A stretch of 64,000 nt of DNA from Volvox africanus (taxonomy: Eukaryota > Chlorophyta > Chlorophyceae > Chlamydomonadales > Volvocaceae), in contig BSDZ01000116.1 of assembly GCA_030268105.1 (NCBI GenBank), forward strand, positions 792,501-856,500, in the 5' to 3' direction. The position numbers and the translations under genes were made by a program. The notes under the pieces are model-generated. The model worked only from the letters and a program-made list of their open reading frames with translations. It had not been told where the DNA came from and did not search any database. How positions within the stretch are numbered: position 1 is the stretch's first letter; each line of letters opens with the position of its first letter. Of this stretch, positions 11,601 through 22,643 are shown piece by piece.

Positions 11601-13618
11601 ATTCCCAGCATGCCAAAACCGCTCCACGCCCACCCTCAAGATTAAAGCTCTGGTGCTCAGTCATGTTCAATCATGGGCACGTCTTCTGAACACCCGCGTT
11701 TTGACTTATACGCCTTCGGTGCTTTGGGCGGCAACCGCCATGGGTGAACTTTTGCCTTTGCCCTGGGGTGTAACGTGTCGCCGGTATGGCCCTCGATGCA
11801 AGTCCCACTCTCCTCCCCGTCCTATCTTGCGGAGCGCACCCCCCTGCCACCACCGCCCTCTTAAGAAGTTGACATACCAGCCTCCTCGCCTCACGGTAAC
11901 CTCTCCGATATATCTATCGGCTTATTACATTCCAATGTTCATCCCAGTAGCTTTCGGCGTTTTGTTTCCATCTGCTGCTGCCGTTATTCGTTCATCTGAC
12001 CCCAATGACCTTTGCTACTCGGCTCCTTGGCAGGTGGAGGTCGTCGCCGCAGGCCGGGAGCACGCGGTGGTGTCCACATCAACCGGCGAGGTGTACGCGT
12101 GGGGCAACAGGGAGCTGCTGATGGGCCGGGGTGGCGATGCCCGGGTTCCGGAGCAGGTCATGGTAGGATGGGGCTGTGGAGCGGTTTGGCATGCTGGGAT
12201 TGTAGCCTTTGCAAGACCACGACCACTACCCGGTAAGGGACCAGTGAACGGACCGCTTACGCCTGCGTCGTGCAAAATACCGCTCACGGTGCACCTTGAT
12301 CATGCACTTCGCCTCCTCCGGTGCACTTGACATTTTTCCAAGTACTGCACCACTTCGCACAGATACACACCGTCCTGCGGGTCTCTGGCGACAGGTGAAG
12401 TGGGAGTGTGATGCCCAGCCAGGTACAATTAATTGTCCTGCTAGTTGATATCAATCTCGCTTAACCTGATGCAATCTCGCTTACGCTCCTTCCGCCGCCC
12501 CCTTCCCCACCCTAAAAAAGGGCGAATTGGCCAAGGACAATATTCGCTATGTCTCAGCCGGCGAGTACCACAGCGGTGCAGCCTCCGAAACCACGGTGTA
12601 CGGCTGGGGCTCCAACAATTACGCGTGCATCGGTATAGGCAAAGACAGCCATCTGCAGGTGGGCGGCATTCCATCGCGTGGTGTTGGGAGTCACGGCTTA
12701 GATTCCGCGCGATGCGCATGTCCTGCGTGCTATTAGGATCCGCTTGGCGGCTCGAACGATCTCATCATGGGACAAAAGTGAAGACGTATTTGTGCATGGA
12801 GCAACAGGGGCGGTGGTTCGGATGTGCGCGGGAGTCTGAATATCTTATTTTAGCACAGTGGTTGCGTCCGGTCAGAAGATGCTATTAGGAGATGTGCTAT
12901 TAGGAGATCCTATATGTATAGGAGACCCCTAGACCAGGGAACATTTTGGAAGACGCCGGGTTGAGCACAGTCTTGGTAGAGGCAAATCTTCACTCGGGTG
13001 GTTCCGGGATGGCGGATAGGCCCGGCTGTCCTCAGACCTGTGACTTACACGATCTCGCAGGCTACGCGTCCTGTCAAGGCTCTGGGCCCTATCTCGGAGG
13101 GCGGCTGGCAGGTGCAGGCTCTGGCGGCGGGCTACCAGCACGCGCTGGCGATCGCAGTCAACAAGGGCGGAAGCTGGGAGACGAACAAGCCGGTGTAGGT
13201 CGTTGTTGGGCGGTAGCGAGCACCATGAATGCGAAGATATGAACGATGGGATGGAGCGACTTTATAACCACGGGCCTCCCACTGCACCCCACTGCATCCC
13301 GCGGCAGATAGACCAGCAGCCCACGGGTTCTGCCAGTAAACAGTGGAGGATAGGGGGGACGGAGAGGATCAGCGAAAACGCGAACGGAACGAGCGCCACT
13401 CGGATTCCAAATTTGCAAACAATTCGAAAATGTTTTTCACACGAATGCCGCCTTTAGCTCCCCCGGCGCATTCGGTGTCACTCGCTGCGGCTACTGCTGG
13501 CGATGAACTGTGAACCCGGGTGACTACAGCACTCGCTCTGCTAAGCCTGTTAAGTCTTGCCCAGTACTTCGATACTACCCGGTCGTCCGCCAGCACGCGG
13601 TGATCCGGTCCACTACTG

Positions 13619-13671
<53 letters not shown>

Positions 13672-13845
13672 CTTCCCGCGCCCCCTTCCGCCCTCCTTTC
13701 CCAACCGCTTTGCCACTGCGCTTTTGCATGCACGCCGCAGGCCCGCTGCCACGAAGCTGCAGTCGTCCGGAGCCGCCACCAGTGCAGTGAATGCAGGGTC
13801 CCAACAGCAGCAGCAACAACAGCAACAACCGAAGGCATTGGAGCT

Positions 13846-13878
<33 letters not shown>

Positions 13879-16800
13879 GGAGCGTCGAACGGCCGCGGGG
13901 CCCAACGCCGTGAACCACACAACAACCATCGCGGTGCAGGACGACCTCATGGCGTTCGATGGTGGGCCCTATACCGACACCTCGTCACCCGAGTACCACA
14001 TACGGTACTTGGTGCCGCAGCTGCACAAACGGCGCTATAATGCCAGCATATACTACCACCGATTTCGCCGTACTGATCGCATCAAGCTAGTCCAGGTAGG
14101 CACCAACTTGGACCAGCTACAGTTCCTATAGGGCACAATGATCATGGCGAGGCACAGGCAGCGGTTCCATCGGGGAACATATGGGAGAACGGATGGACGT
14201 GTTTGCGTGGCGGAAGCTTTCTGCGTGGTAGAGGACTGGGTGAGTTGATAAGATGACATGGCAAAGGGGATGGCTACCGGAACCAAGCGGGGCTTTTCCG
14301 AGTCATGTCTCATTGAAGCGCGTTTCCACTCCTGCGATTCCGCCCACTATACGCACGTCCAGACTCAGTGTACCAGACTCACACTTCAGTGGTATCACTG
14401 GGTGGCGGTGGTGGTGATTAGTAATTTGTGTGTTCCTTAACAACAACAGCAGTACCAGCTCTTGTATGTTCGCCTTCGCCTTCCTCTCGCTATCCGTCCC
14501 GCTGCTACAGGCCGAGGCGCCCGACGTGTTTGAGACGCTCCCACCAGGGTATCTCATACAGTATAAGAACCCGTGCTGGTGGGTGTAAGGACCCCTCTCG
14601 TTTTGATTCACGAGATGTCACGTAAAGAACTGAAAGGGAATGTTTGTAGCGGGTGGTACTGAAGCCACAGACTTGCTCGCAGGACCTGGTGGATTATGTG
14701 TCGCCCGGTTGCCCGGAGGGTGGTTTTGCGATTATTAAATAGCGGCCATTTTCCCTTAGAAGCCTGGGCACGTGCTGTTCTTCACGGCCCATCCCAGCAC
14801 GCCGTTGGGCCTCCGCTCGGGGTTTGTGCTCGCGGTACAGGCGCGCACCGTAGAATGATGCAAATACAACCACTTCTTTTTTAAATTCGCTCTACCCCAC
14901 CTCTCATGCACACAAATGAAGACGCATGTAAACACTCGTTTCTGTCGTTTGTCGTACCCTCCTCCCTCGCTATTCCCCTCCCTGACAGACCCTGACACAC
15001 CCACGCATGCATGTGCAGGATGAACCCAGCGAAAGGGTTTCGCTGTCTTCCCTATTTCCACATTCTGGGCGTCTCAAAGTGCGGCACCACCGACCTGTAC
15101 CACCGCCTGTCCAAACACCCGGAGCTGTTTAAGGCACGGAACAAGGTGGGGGTCTGGGGAGGACCTGCCGTGGGTGCATCGGGTCGGGCCGTGGGAGGGA
15201 CAGTCTAATTCGGCCGCGTTCCACGGTGTCCTTCATTCCCATAAACCAGGGATGCGTCGACACAATCGTCAGTTGCCGCCTCCCGACGCTGACACCTCAA
15301 CTTCCTCACGTATGCTTACACATTCGTCCGGGGCACTGGGCATGTTTGCATCATTTGGCGAAATCAGTAGTATGGTGGAGGAACACGTGCGATATGATAT
15401 TTAAAGTTGTGATCGGACACAACCGGTTAGGAACGACAATGCGTCCCTGGAAGTTCTAGGATCGATCCAGACGGAGAGCGGGAAAATAAGTCCTCCACTG
15501 GTTGGGAGGGTGGATGTGCCCCCGATGTTGATGGACGGTGAGGACCCCTGTTAAAGTGACTTGCGAGCCGACCAGGAGTGGAGTTGGGGCAGAAACGTCT
15601 GTATGCTGGCGGTGGGTGCTGAACCACCTACCTACCGGAAACTCACTGATTTCAGAGAAATCAACATCCCTAGGGGTGAACGGATGTGGGTGCCCCGAAA
15701 TACAGGCAGGGGAAGGTAGGGATTGCCAGGTAATGGCTACGGGTAGAGCAAAGGCCCCCCCCCTATCCCGCACACATTCGCAGATCCCTATGACTTCGCT
15801 GGAACCAACGAGATACCAAACTGACCGACTGGACGGCCACGTGAACTGGCCTACGCCTCTGACCTGCACTGCTGTTGCAGGGACCCCACTGGTGGGACGA
15901 ATGCCCCTACCCTCCCAAGGGCGCCTGCACGGCTCCACCCAACGGCGACTTCGACGGCTACGTTGACCTGTTCGCGGACGCTGCCAACAAAATCCGGCAA
16001 AACCCGGCTGTAAGACTAAGACGGTTTGCCGTAATCGTAGGATTTTTATGTTTTCACAACCAAATCTTACCTGTTGTGAGGAGCAAGACCTGCTCCGGGA
16101 TCTCGTATCGTATTTGGGCCTTTCGTAATCGTCACATTCTGTGATTGGCTGCATCAGCCGGCGCCTGAATCCACGGAATGCCAGCCAGGAGAAAACCTAA
16201 CAATCTATTGATCTCTGTGCGCCGTGCGCTATCTGCACTCTTCATTGACCTCTTCGGCTGCGGTACGGGGAATCCGTGCAGGGCATAACGGGCGAGGCCT
16301 CCTCCAACACGTTCACCTCCTCCGCGGGTGTGTTCCTCCGGTACGTGGAGCACAGTCATCGCGGAGTTATGTTCGTATACCGGGGTGGGCCACCAGATGG
16401 CACATGCTACCCCCTTCCCCTTGGGCTTACGGACGACTGCTTATCCTTGAGTGCAATTCACGTTGTTGCTGTTCTCTCGTTCTGAGTGAAACAATGCCGG
16501 GTGAACTTTAACCGGGCCGCCAGCAGAGTTGCGCACTCTGGGTCCCACGGCCCCATGCCGATCGATTCTCGCCCTCATCACGTGACCTCCACTCGAAGCT
16601 TCATGCTTTTCTTTTCACGATATAGCAAAGCACAATGAGAACAAGGCGGAGCAAGCACTCGCGGGGACGACATGTTCACTCACTCACTCACATGTTGCAC
16701 CCACTTGTGACCGCTCATATGCCACGAAGCCTCTCTGAAGGTTCCCTTGGCCATTTATCCACCTTCTCAGAAGCGCTGGCCCGATATTTACTCTCCATGT

Positions 16801-19800
16801 GACATCATACATAGCCCTCTTTATGATGTGTAGACGCACGCACAACGGAGTTTGCGCCACCTCGAATGTGGCAATCCAATCCCATTAACAGCTGTTTGAA
16901 GGAGCTCTGTCCCTTTCTGGTGCCGCTTTTCCCGCGCTTGCCCGTTCCCGTTTGTAGCGGCCCCTCCATGGATCGCAACACGACCGTCACCATCGCAGAG
17001 CTGATGCGGGAGGCGATGCCGTTCCTGAACAGCATCATCATCTTCCGCAATCCGGTCGATCGATACTACTCAGCTTACTACTATTATAGGTGTGTGTGTG
17101 TGTGTAGGGGTGGGGTGAGGTGCGGTGTGGTGAAGTGAGGCGGCTAGAGGTTTAGCGGTTGAGGGACAGGAAATATGGGGGCTTCAGGACCGGGGCGGAT
17201 ACGTTCTGTGAAGAGGTACGTACAGTGGTGCGTGCAGTGTGTCGGTTGGACGTTAAAGGTGCGTACAGTGCGTACAGACACACATGCCCCTCCGTCCGGC
17301 GCCGCCTTTCCTCGGTCTCTCTTCGGAGGTTATCACCGCTGCGGACAAACGTTTACATGTTTGCAAAGGCGGTACCAGCTTGTTAGGTTCCCTAGGCGTT
17401 GATGATGTGGTCATTTATCCCTCCCCTGCGACTTCGCGTGTGTTTTCGGGGCCATGGGGGTTTTGGCAGGCGCGGCGTCAAGCACATCCCGCCTCCAAGC
17501 CCCGAAGATTTCCACCTGGCGGCGGAGCAGGTGGGGTGGGGTGCTGAGCATGGGTGTGGCGCAGCACGACGCTGTTATCGCCGTTGTTCCGGGCGGTTGC
17601 TTTCCGATTACTTGCGTCCTTTGGGGGAAGGAGAGCAAAATACCGAAAAGATTTGGAGGTTGCTTCAAATGCACAACCTCACCTGCCTACGTGGTGTCTG
17701 GTTTGTATACTCCGTCTTCCGTTGGCAAATCCGTTGTCTTATGTATAGATTTTAGTTAATGACTTGGTGAGATACAGGTCTCATACAGGATCTGATGCCC
17801 GCTCTCAGAATTACCTTGTCTGCGCATCCGGCGCATCCCCTCTCCTCTCTTCAGCCGTACCAGGTCTGTTTTTCCAGGTCTGTTTGCCTTCCTCGCCCTT
17901 CCCCCCTCCTTTCCTCCCTCAGCTCCTATTACCATCAACACCACTGCTAGAGTTCGTCTATTTGCCATCTCCCAATACATCGTTCTTTCCGGACCCAAAT
18001 ATTAATCCTGTGCATTCCCTCCCAACCAACCAAAACTGCTCCATCTGCCATCTCTCAGGACATCGCTGCCTGGAAGGCCTGTGCGGAATCGTATGGCGTC
18101 AAGCAATGCGTGCGGAAGTTCGACCCGCAACAACTGATCAAGGGCATGTACGCCGTGTTCCTCATGGTAAAACCGACCATGGCACCACCCGTGCCGTGCT
18201 AGACGCCTTTCACACCCGTGTATGAGGTTTTGAGCGTGAAGATTCTTAGCTTGCACCCGGTCTCAGGCCCTTGCCATCATGCCTGATGCCTCCTCCCTCG
18301 CACGCTATCTCTCAGGACTGGCTTAATCAATTTCCTCGCGATCAGCTGCTGTTCCTACGCAACGAAGACTACAGCGCCAAGCTACGAGAACATATGGAGG
18401 CGGTGTTCAAGTTCCTTGAAATGAGGGAACCCGCACCTGCCGAGTGGGACGCGGTGAGAGCGCGGCTCATGGACAGTTGCGCGATGCATTTCCGATGGGC
18501 CACGTTCTCTTAAGTCTTCTTAGGGTTTGGTGTCCCTAGGAGGAAACCTGGCACCGATAGCATACCTTTTAACACCATGTGCCGCTGATGAGGTTGTGAC
18601 GAGGGGTGCTCCGGTGGCCACCTGGCAAAAGGGCTCTGGGGGCATCGTTTGGATTCGCCATCTGGCCGTCGTCAGTCAGTCAATCGCATGGGTGGCCCGC
18701 AGCATGTGTGCACGCGTTCAGGCTGCTTGTTATGCCGCGGTGAGGACCGTACTTTTTAATATGTTGTCAGGATTAACCATCGTCACTTTCCTAAACTTGT
18801 TGTTTGCACTTTGCATATGCGGTTTGCTTATACTTGACGTGTTGCTGCCGCAATCACTTTCCAGATCATGGGTATGGAGACGCGAAACAAGCAGAGCGAT
18901 AAGTACAAACCCATGCTGCCGGAGACTCGGATAATGCTAGAGGTGGGTCCCTACTGGCCACCCGGCCGGCACGCAAGCACGTGTACGGAAGGATCACACC
19001 AGTCTCTTCTCTCGCTCCCAGCAGCGAAGCAGCTACCGAGGAGGAAATACGTCCAAACCGGCGTGCAGTTTAATTCGTTGCACTGTCTGGTAACTACAGC
19101 AGACGTGATGTGGGCGCGACAAAGGCCGGCTGGCTGGCCAGGCGTCCTGAAGCATGTTGCCATACTCCATAGATGTCGCCTAAAGAGGGTAGATGAATGG
19201 CGGGCAGGGCATGCTTAGCTAGCTTAGGGCGCTAGGCTCCGCGGGTGTCTAGCGCTCAGCACTATCACCCCATACCTGCGTTTTAAGTGTGCCCTTTTTT
19301 CTCCGTTTGATTTAGCCGCGATATCATCAGGAGACCAGTTTTCCACATTGAAACCCCCATATTGAAACAACCATCCAACGCGACTGCTCATTTGGCAATT
19401 GCAGCAATTCTACCAGCCTTTCAACGAGCGCTTGGCCCACACCCTCGAGGATGACAGGTGGGGTGGGGTGGGAGTGGATCCGGGATGACTGGAACTTCCT
19501 GAGCACATTATGCCAAACATAGGCCAAACATAGGCCAATCAAAACCCTAAAATACCTTGGTAGTCGTCATGTGGTACATACAGCTGGGTTACATCCTGCG
19601 GTTCAAACCCGTGCATTTCCCCGGAAAGATTCCATCATTCAAAAGGAATGTTGGTCCAGACGGCTGTTTGTCCACAGCGTTGTGGTAGCTCGGCGACAGT
19701 ACACGTAGGATTGAGGACCCCGAGGCATCTCCTCTGCAAGGCTTGCTGACGCATGTGGCCTCGTTGACCCTGATGCGCACTCCTCCCTACGCCGGCTGGA

Positions 19801-19894
19801 TCTCTTTTCACCTCAACCCCCCCCTTCCAAAAACGCAAACAGGTGGCTCTGGCGGGATCCGCCCAAGAGGAAGAGCTCCAATACCGCAACGTAG
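8639..19894 (+). CDS. RCC1 propeller / CHST15-like sulfotransferase fusion, copy A
   Basis: Predicted type II membrane enzyme of the secretory pathway that moves sulfate from PAPS to a carbohydrate. Exons: 8639-8851, 8952-9222, 9382-9505, 9707-9982, 10340-10527, 10694-10779, 11225-11344, 12034-12162, 12521-12658, 13061-13194, 13741-14095, 14511-14578, 15019-15145, 15881-16009, 16282-16340, 16958-17089, 17470-17530, 18059-18166, 18316-18453, 18865-18942, 19405-19457, 19843-19894 (TAG). Every join is in phase, giving 1012 residues. Order: signal-anchor helix (about residues 21-44), RCC1 blades, Gln-rich linker, sulfotransferase. The last RCC1 exon ends in phase 2 and the linker exon starts with one base, the same as in copy B, so one continuous gene is favoured. 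Two adjacent genes remain possible. A conserved segment at 10081-10311 may be an extra cassette exon. No TGTAA is seen close to the stop. Confidence 0.75.
10081..10311 (+). other. Conserved open cassette in intron 4 of copy A (possible alternative exon)
   Basis: Directly after a tag acceptor the sequence is open and polar (GAREDVANRVFVGRYQTQST). It is repeated with about one change in copy B (30547-30317). Skipping it keeps the main frame intact in both copies. Including it would need the upstream exon to be read in another frame (HLGLGPIAVHCRGELPLGN). It is therefore listed as unproven. Confidence 0.35.
11549..11626 (+). repeat. Inverted repeat, left arm, intron before exon 12034-12162
   Basis: About 78 bases starting GTCCGTTCACTGGTCCCTTA, nearly identical in reverse complement to 12177-12252. 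Together the arms bracket one RCC1 exon of copy A. No equivalent pair was seen in copy B. Confidence 0.85.
12177..12252 (-). repeat. Inverted repeat, right arm, intron after exon 12034-12162
   Basis: Reverse-complement partner of 11549-11626, differing by a few bases. It could be the second insertion of a short transposon-like element, or a foldback. In RNA the arms could pair around the enclosed exon. Confidence 0.85.
13617..13668. repeat. (TA)n/(TG)n microsatellite
   Basis: A short TA run followed by an uninterrupted TG run, inside the intron that joins the RCC1 and sulfotransferase halves of copy A. Confidence 0.95.
13741..19894 (+). other. CHST15-like sulfotransferase region of copy A
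   Basis: It opens with a linker holding two Gln tracts (9 and 10 residues), then YTDTSSPEYHIRYLVPQL and NPCW. The 5'-phosphosulfate-binding loop is GVSKCGTTDLYHRL (exon 15019-15145). It is followed by GPHWWDECPYPPKGAC, ITGEASSNTF, the 3'-phosphate-binding segment FRNPVDRYYSAYYY (exon 16958-17089), DWLNQFPRDQLLFLRNEDY and QFYQPFNERLAHTLEDDRW. This order and wording match the animal CHST15 (GalNAc4S-6-O-sulfotransferase) group, which modifies chondroitin-type chains. The algal substrate is unknown; sulfated extracellular-matrix glycans are an inference. Confidence 0.85.
15440..15775 (-). repeat. Dispersed repeat family, copy 1
   Basis: Read on the minus strand it shares the order TACCTGGCA, GTATTTCGGGGCACCC, TTCAGCACCCACC, GTCACTTTAA and CACCGTCCATC with copies at 21185 and 60178. 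It lies in a sulfotransferase intron of copy A. No open frame or terminal repeats were identified, so the class is unknown (possibly SINE- or MITE-like). Confidence 0.75.
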
Positions 19895-20634
19895 CATAAC
19901 GTGGGATCAGTGATGGGTAGCGTGTTTAGCACCATAAGGGTTAGGGCAATTACGAAAACAGCAGACACATGACGTGGGGAACGCGGGGAATAAACACGAT
20001 AGCGACAATTCGCTTTAAGTGCTTCGAGTGCTTAGGTTATCCCAAGGATATGAATGCGCTGCGCCGAATTCTCTCTGTGGAAAAAGGGTGCTGCGGACGG
20101 ATGTCCACCCGGGACATCTCTGTGGAATCAGCATTGGTGCGAAGCCTCTGCTCTGCCAGACCCGCGTCAGCCATCCGGACGCAGTAATGCCCACATGTCC
20201 CCCCGTCTCCACGAAGACCGCAGCCTCCCTGCAGGGCCGGGGACTTCGTTCAGTGCGCATGACTACTGTACGGGAGAATTAACAACCATATAGCGCTCAT
20301 GAACAACTGCCTGGCAAGTCGGCATGTCATGCTTAGGATTTCCGCGCCTCGGGGGCTTGGCGAGGCTGGGTACTTTGGCTGCCAGCGATTCCACCTGCTT
20401 CCAATTCTGATTTGTTAGATAACGCTACGTTACGTTCGGCACTGTAGGAAACAGCTTACGCCTCGGCGGTGCAGGCTGGGAACATAGACTGTGCGATGAA
20501 CTGTGTCTCGGATTCAGAAAAGAGCGGATCTAGTTGGTAAGGGCCGTGACTGTCCGTTATCGGTTGCCTGGGCGTGACCACAGCTAAACGGCGCCGGTTT
20601 GCAAGTCTCTAAAAGGTGCTCAGGAGGAGATACA

Positions 20635-20943
20635 GATCGCTGGATACCTGCAGAATCAGGCCTGCTTTACCTGGTGTTTGTGGCAGAACGGCTGGTTAAA
20701 GACCTTGTGCGGAAATGCGTTGGAAGACCTTGCCTCCATAGGGATTTCGGATGGGCGCAATCCGTCCCCGGTTGCTAAGGTACTAGATAAGGGACTGGCA
20801 GGAGTCAATTTCGCCGGCAGCACAGCGGATGGGAGTCTCTACTCTTGTAAAGTGCTGACCTCTGAGTGTAAGGATAGGTGTGGGACCAAGCATGGCGCGC
20901 TGTGCGTTATGCCTGAAAACGCGAGTATGCAAGACCGGGCGTA
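20635..20943 (+). other. Possible exon of a small Cys-rich protein
   Basis: After an AG site near 20624 an open frame encodes GYLQNQACFTWCLWQNGW, later LCGNALEDL and ECKDRCGTKHGALC, ending with a stop at 20944. An upstream open stretch (AGNIDCAMNCVSDSEKSG, near 20480) ends at a GTAAGG donor, but the phases of the two pieces do not match. The spaced Cys pairs suggest a secreted domain. It is not recognised and may be spurious. Confidence 0.25.
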
Positions 20944-21184
20944 GGGAAGACAGCGCCAACTGTGTTCGCGTGCAATGGGATGCGGGGAGGCCAAGGGCGG
21001 TGGGATTGCGTGGAGTGCGCGGAGTGTCTTACCATACGATGGAGTGCGTTTGCGACCCCCCTGGTATGGGAATTTCTGAGCCGTGTGTCTCTGGAGGGCG
21101 TGCCAGCCCCCATCCCGTGCATATGACGCAGAAGGAGCTGCCATCGCTGTTTCGTTTCAGGTTTCTGACGGAACGTTGTGTATA

Positions 21185-21500
21185 GGATAGGGGGGTACAT
21201 CACCCGTGGCCACTAACCTGGCAGTCCCTACCTTCCCCGGTGTTTCGGGGCACCCTCATCCAGTCTCCCATGCCGACTTCTCCGAAGTCAGTGGTTTTCC
21301 CAGGTTTAGCACCCACCACCAGCATCCAGCGGAATCTGCCGAATCAACTAAGGCGTCAACTCCGCTACTGGTCAGCTCGCAGGTCACTTTAAATGGGGTC
21401 GTCACCGTCCATCGACATGGGGGCACCCTGCCCTTACCTTTAAAGTCTTTGGCCCGCTCTCGGTCGGGGAAGAACCTGGAACTCCAGGGGCATTTCAGTC
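21185..21500 (+). repeat. Dispersed repeat family, copy 2
   Basis: Shares CACCCGTGGCCACTA, TTTCGGGGCACCCTCATCC, TTTAGCACCCACCACCAG and GTCACTTTAAATGGGG with copies at 15440 (minus) and 60178 (plus). It sits in the spacer between the two sulfotransferase copies. Confidence 0.75.
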
Positions 21501-22575
21501 ATGCCATAACAGTCGTGCCTGAATATGTCTACGAAGGGGTTTTGCTCAGGCTTTAGTGGTCTCTCAACTCAAAAAGCCGAGCCAAGCAGAACGAGGAAGA
21601 AGCCGGACCTTGTTTGGTGTCGACATACTTGATACTTGCTCATTAACAGGGACATATTGCTTCCCCCTACCACCCGGAGGGTCAGGGCATGCGGTGCTGT
21701 CCTGCACCATGCTCAACCCTACATCTCCTCCTGGTACACCCTTGTCATGACATTATGCAGAGAGCACATTCACTACTTCTTCCAAATCCATGACAACACA
21801 AGGAGGTTCAGGATTTGGAACATTTGTACAGGACGACTACCGATGCATTCCACTCATGCCTCACTCACTCCACTCTAGCAACGCCTCCCTCCCACTTGGA
21901 AACTCTCCTGTAATAGCTAGTATCCATTAATTGGTTTCGCTATCGCTCAATCACACATCCAGCAGCAGCTGCTGAGTGCATACCCCACAACGAATTAGCA
22001 CACCTCCCGCATCCTAGAACGTAGAATCCCAAACAGATTCGCGCCTGCTCTCCTTCCCCTTCTTCCCCACTCCAGAACTTTACCTACTGCAATATTAATA
22101 AAAGTTCACAAAACGCAGCGCGGTATGTTGCATGGAGCGGAGAACATCCGGATATGTTCGGCACGTTAAAACTCGTTCGAGCTGGCTGCAATCCCCTAAG
22201 CTTCGAATCAATCACCTCCCTCGCGCTTTTGCCCACGTTTTCCATAAGACAGCTCTGACCTTCCTACGTGCGCATCACTCCTGCTGTAGCCTAGCGAGAC
22301 ATTTAGGTCGACGTTTTCGGTGGATCTCGCCATAAGTACCTGGAGGGAGGGGTAGTCACAAGTGTGGAGCATGTGCAAGTACATGGTGGGTCTCCCCGCC
22401 CGCTCCCACACTTCATCTACGTCAATATACGTCAGCCGCAAAGCAGTGAGTCTCACTCCTCGCTGCCTCAACATCCCCTACCCCCCTGCTATATCCAAAC
22501 ATAGTCATCTGGTTAGCCATTAGTTTACAATCCCGACTCCCCGTCCCAGCTTCCGCAGCTTGGCCATGCGCCCTA

Positions 22576-22580
22576 TTACA
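22576..22580 (-). terminator. TGTAA polyadenylation signal, copy B
   Basis: TTACA on the plus strand gives TGTAA on the minus strand, 64 bases after the TAG of copy B. TGTAA is the usual volvocine poly(A) signal, which supports the read-through stop chosen for copy B. Confidence 0.6.
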
Positions 22581-22643
22581 ATGGCTACCCGCCTACACAA
22601 CATCGTCCCCAAGAACCCCGCCCCCCATGGACTTCGCCAACCC

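Larger units (their letters stand above)
8952..13194 (+). other. RCC1-type seven-bladed beta-propeller region of copy A
   Basis: Repeats of the RCC1 pattern (G-x-x-H/Y, then strand, then WG) are seen in order: GTLFSWGLKEW; SRHSAVVATDGVVWTMGHND; GRYHTMAVTADGELYSWG; GRYVSMAVDESGRLYTWG; GYVFWLAATAEGEVY; GREHAVVSTSTGEVYAWG; GEYHSGAASETTVYGWG; then GYQHALAIAV. The final half-repeat would close the ring with the first one. In RCC1-family proteins such propellers are protein- or ligand-binding platforms. Here the N-terminal signal anchor would put it in the Golgi lumen or outside the cell rather than the nucleus, so a chromatin role is unlikely. Confidence 0.8.
19895..22643. other. Centre of the inverted duplication, between the two gene 3' ends
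   Basis: Spacer between the convergent ends of copies A and B. It holds one dispersed repeat (21185-21500), a Cys-rich open stretch on the plus strand (about 20452-20943) and a TGTAA signal for copy B. No other coding exon was accepted. A minus-strand open stretch near 22332-22470 (VRLTALRLTYIDVDEVW) is unassigned. Confidence 0.5.

Noticed and set aside
13195..13200. In-frame TAG right after the last RCC1 exon of copy A as a gene end
   Set aside because: A GTAGGT donor precedes it. The matching donor in copy B has the same phase and no stop, and the downstream exon accepts that phase in both copies.
14694..14737. Open stretch DLVDYVSPGCPEGGFAIIK after an AG acceptor
   Set aside because: It lies between exons 14511-14578 and 15019-15145 that already join in phase through a conserved Trp codon, and it ends in a stop with no donor. 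Copy B has no counterpart.
22332..22470. Minus-strand open stretch considered as the missing last exon of copy B
   Set aside because: It does not start in the needed phase with a Trp codon, and copy B already has an in-frame stop and a nearby TGTAA.
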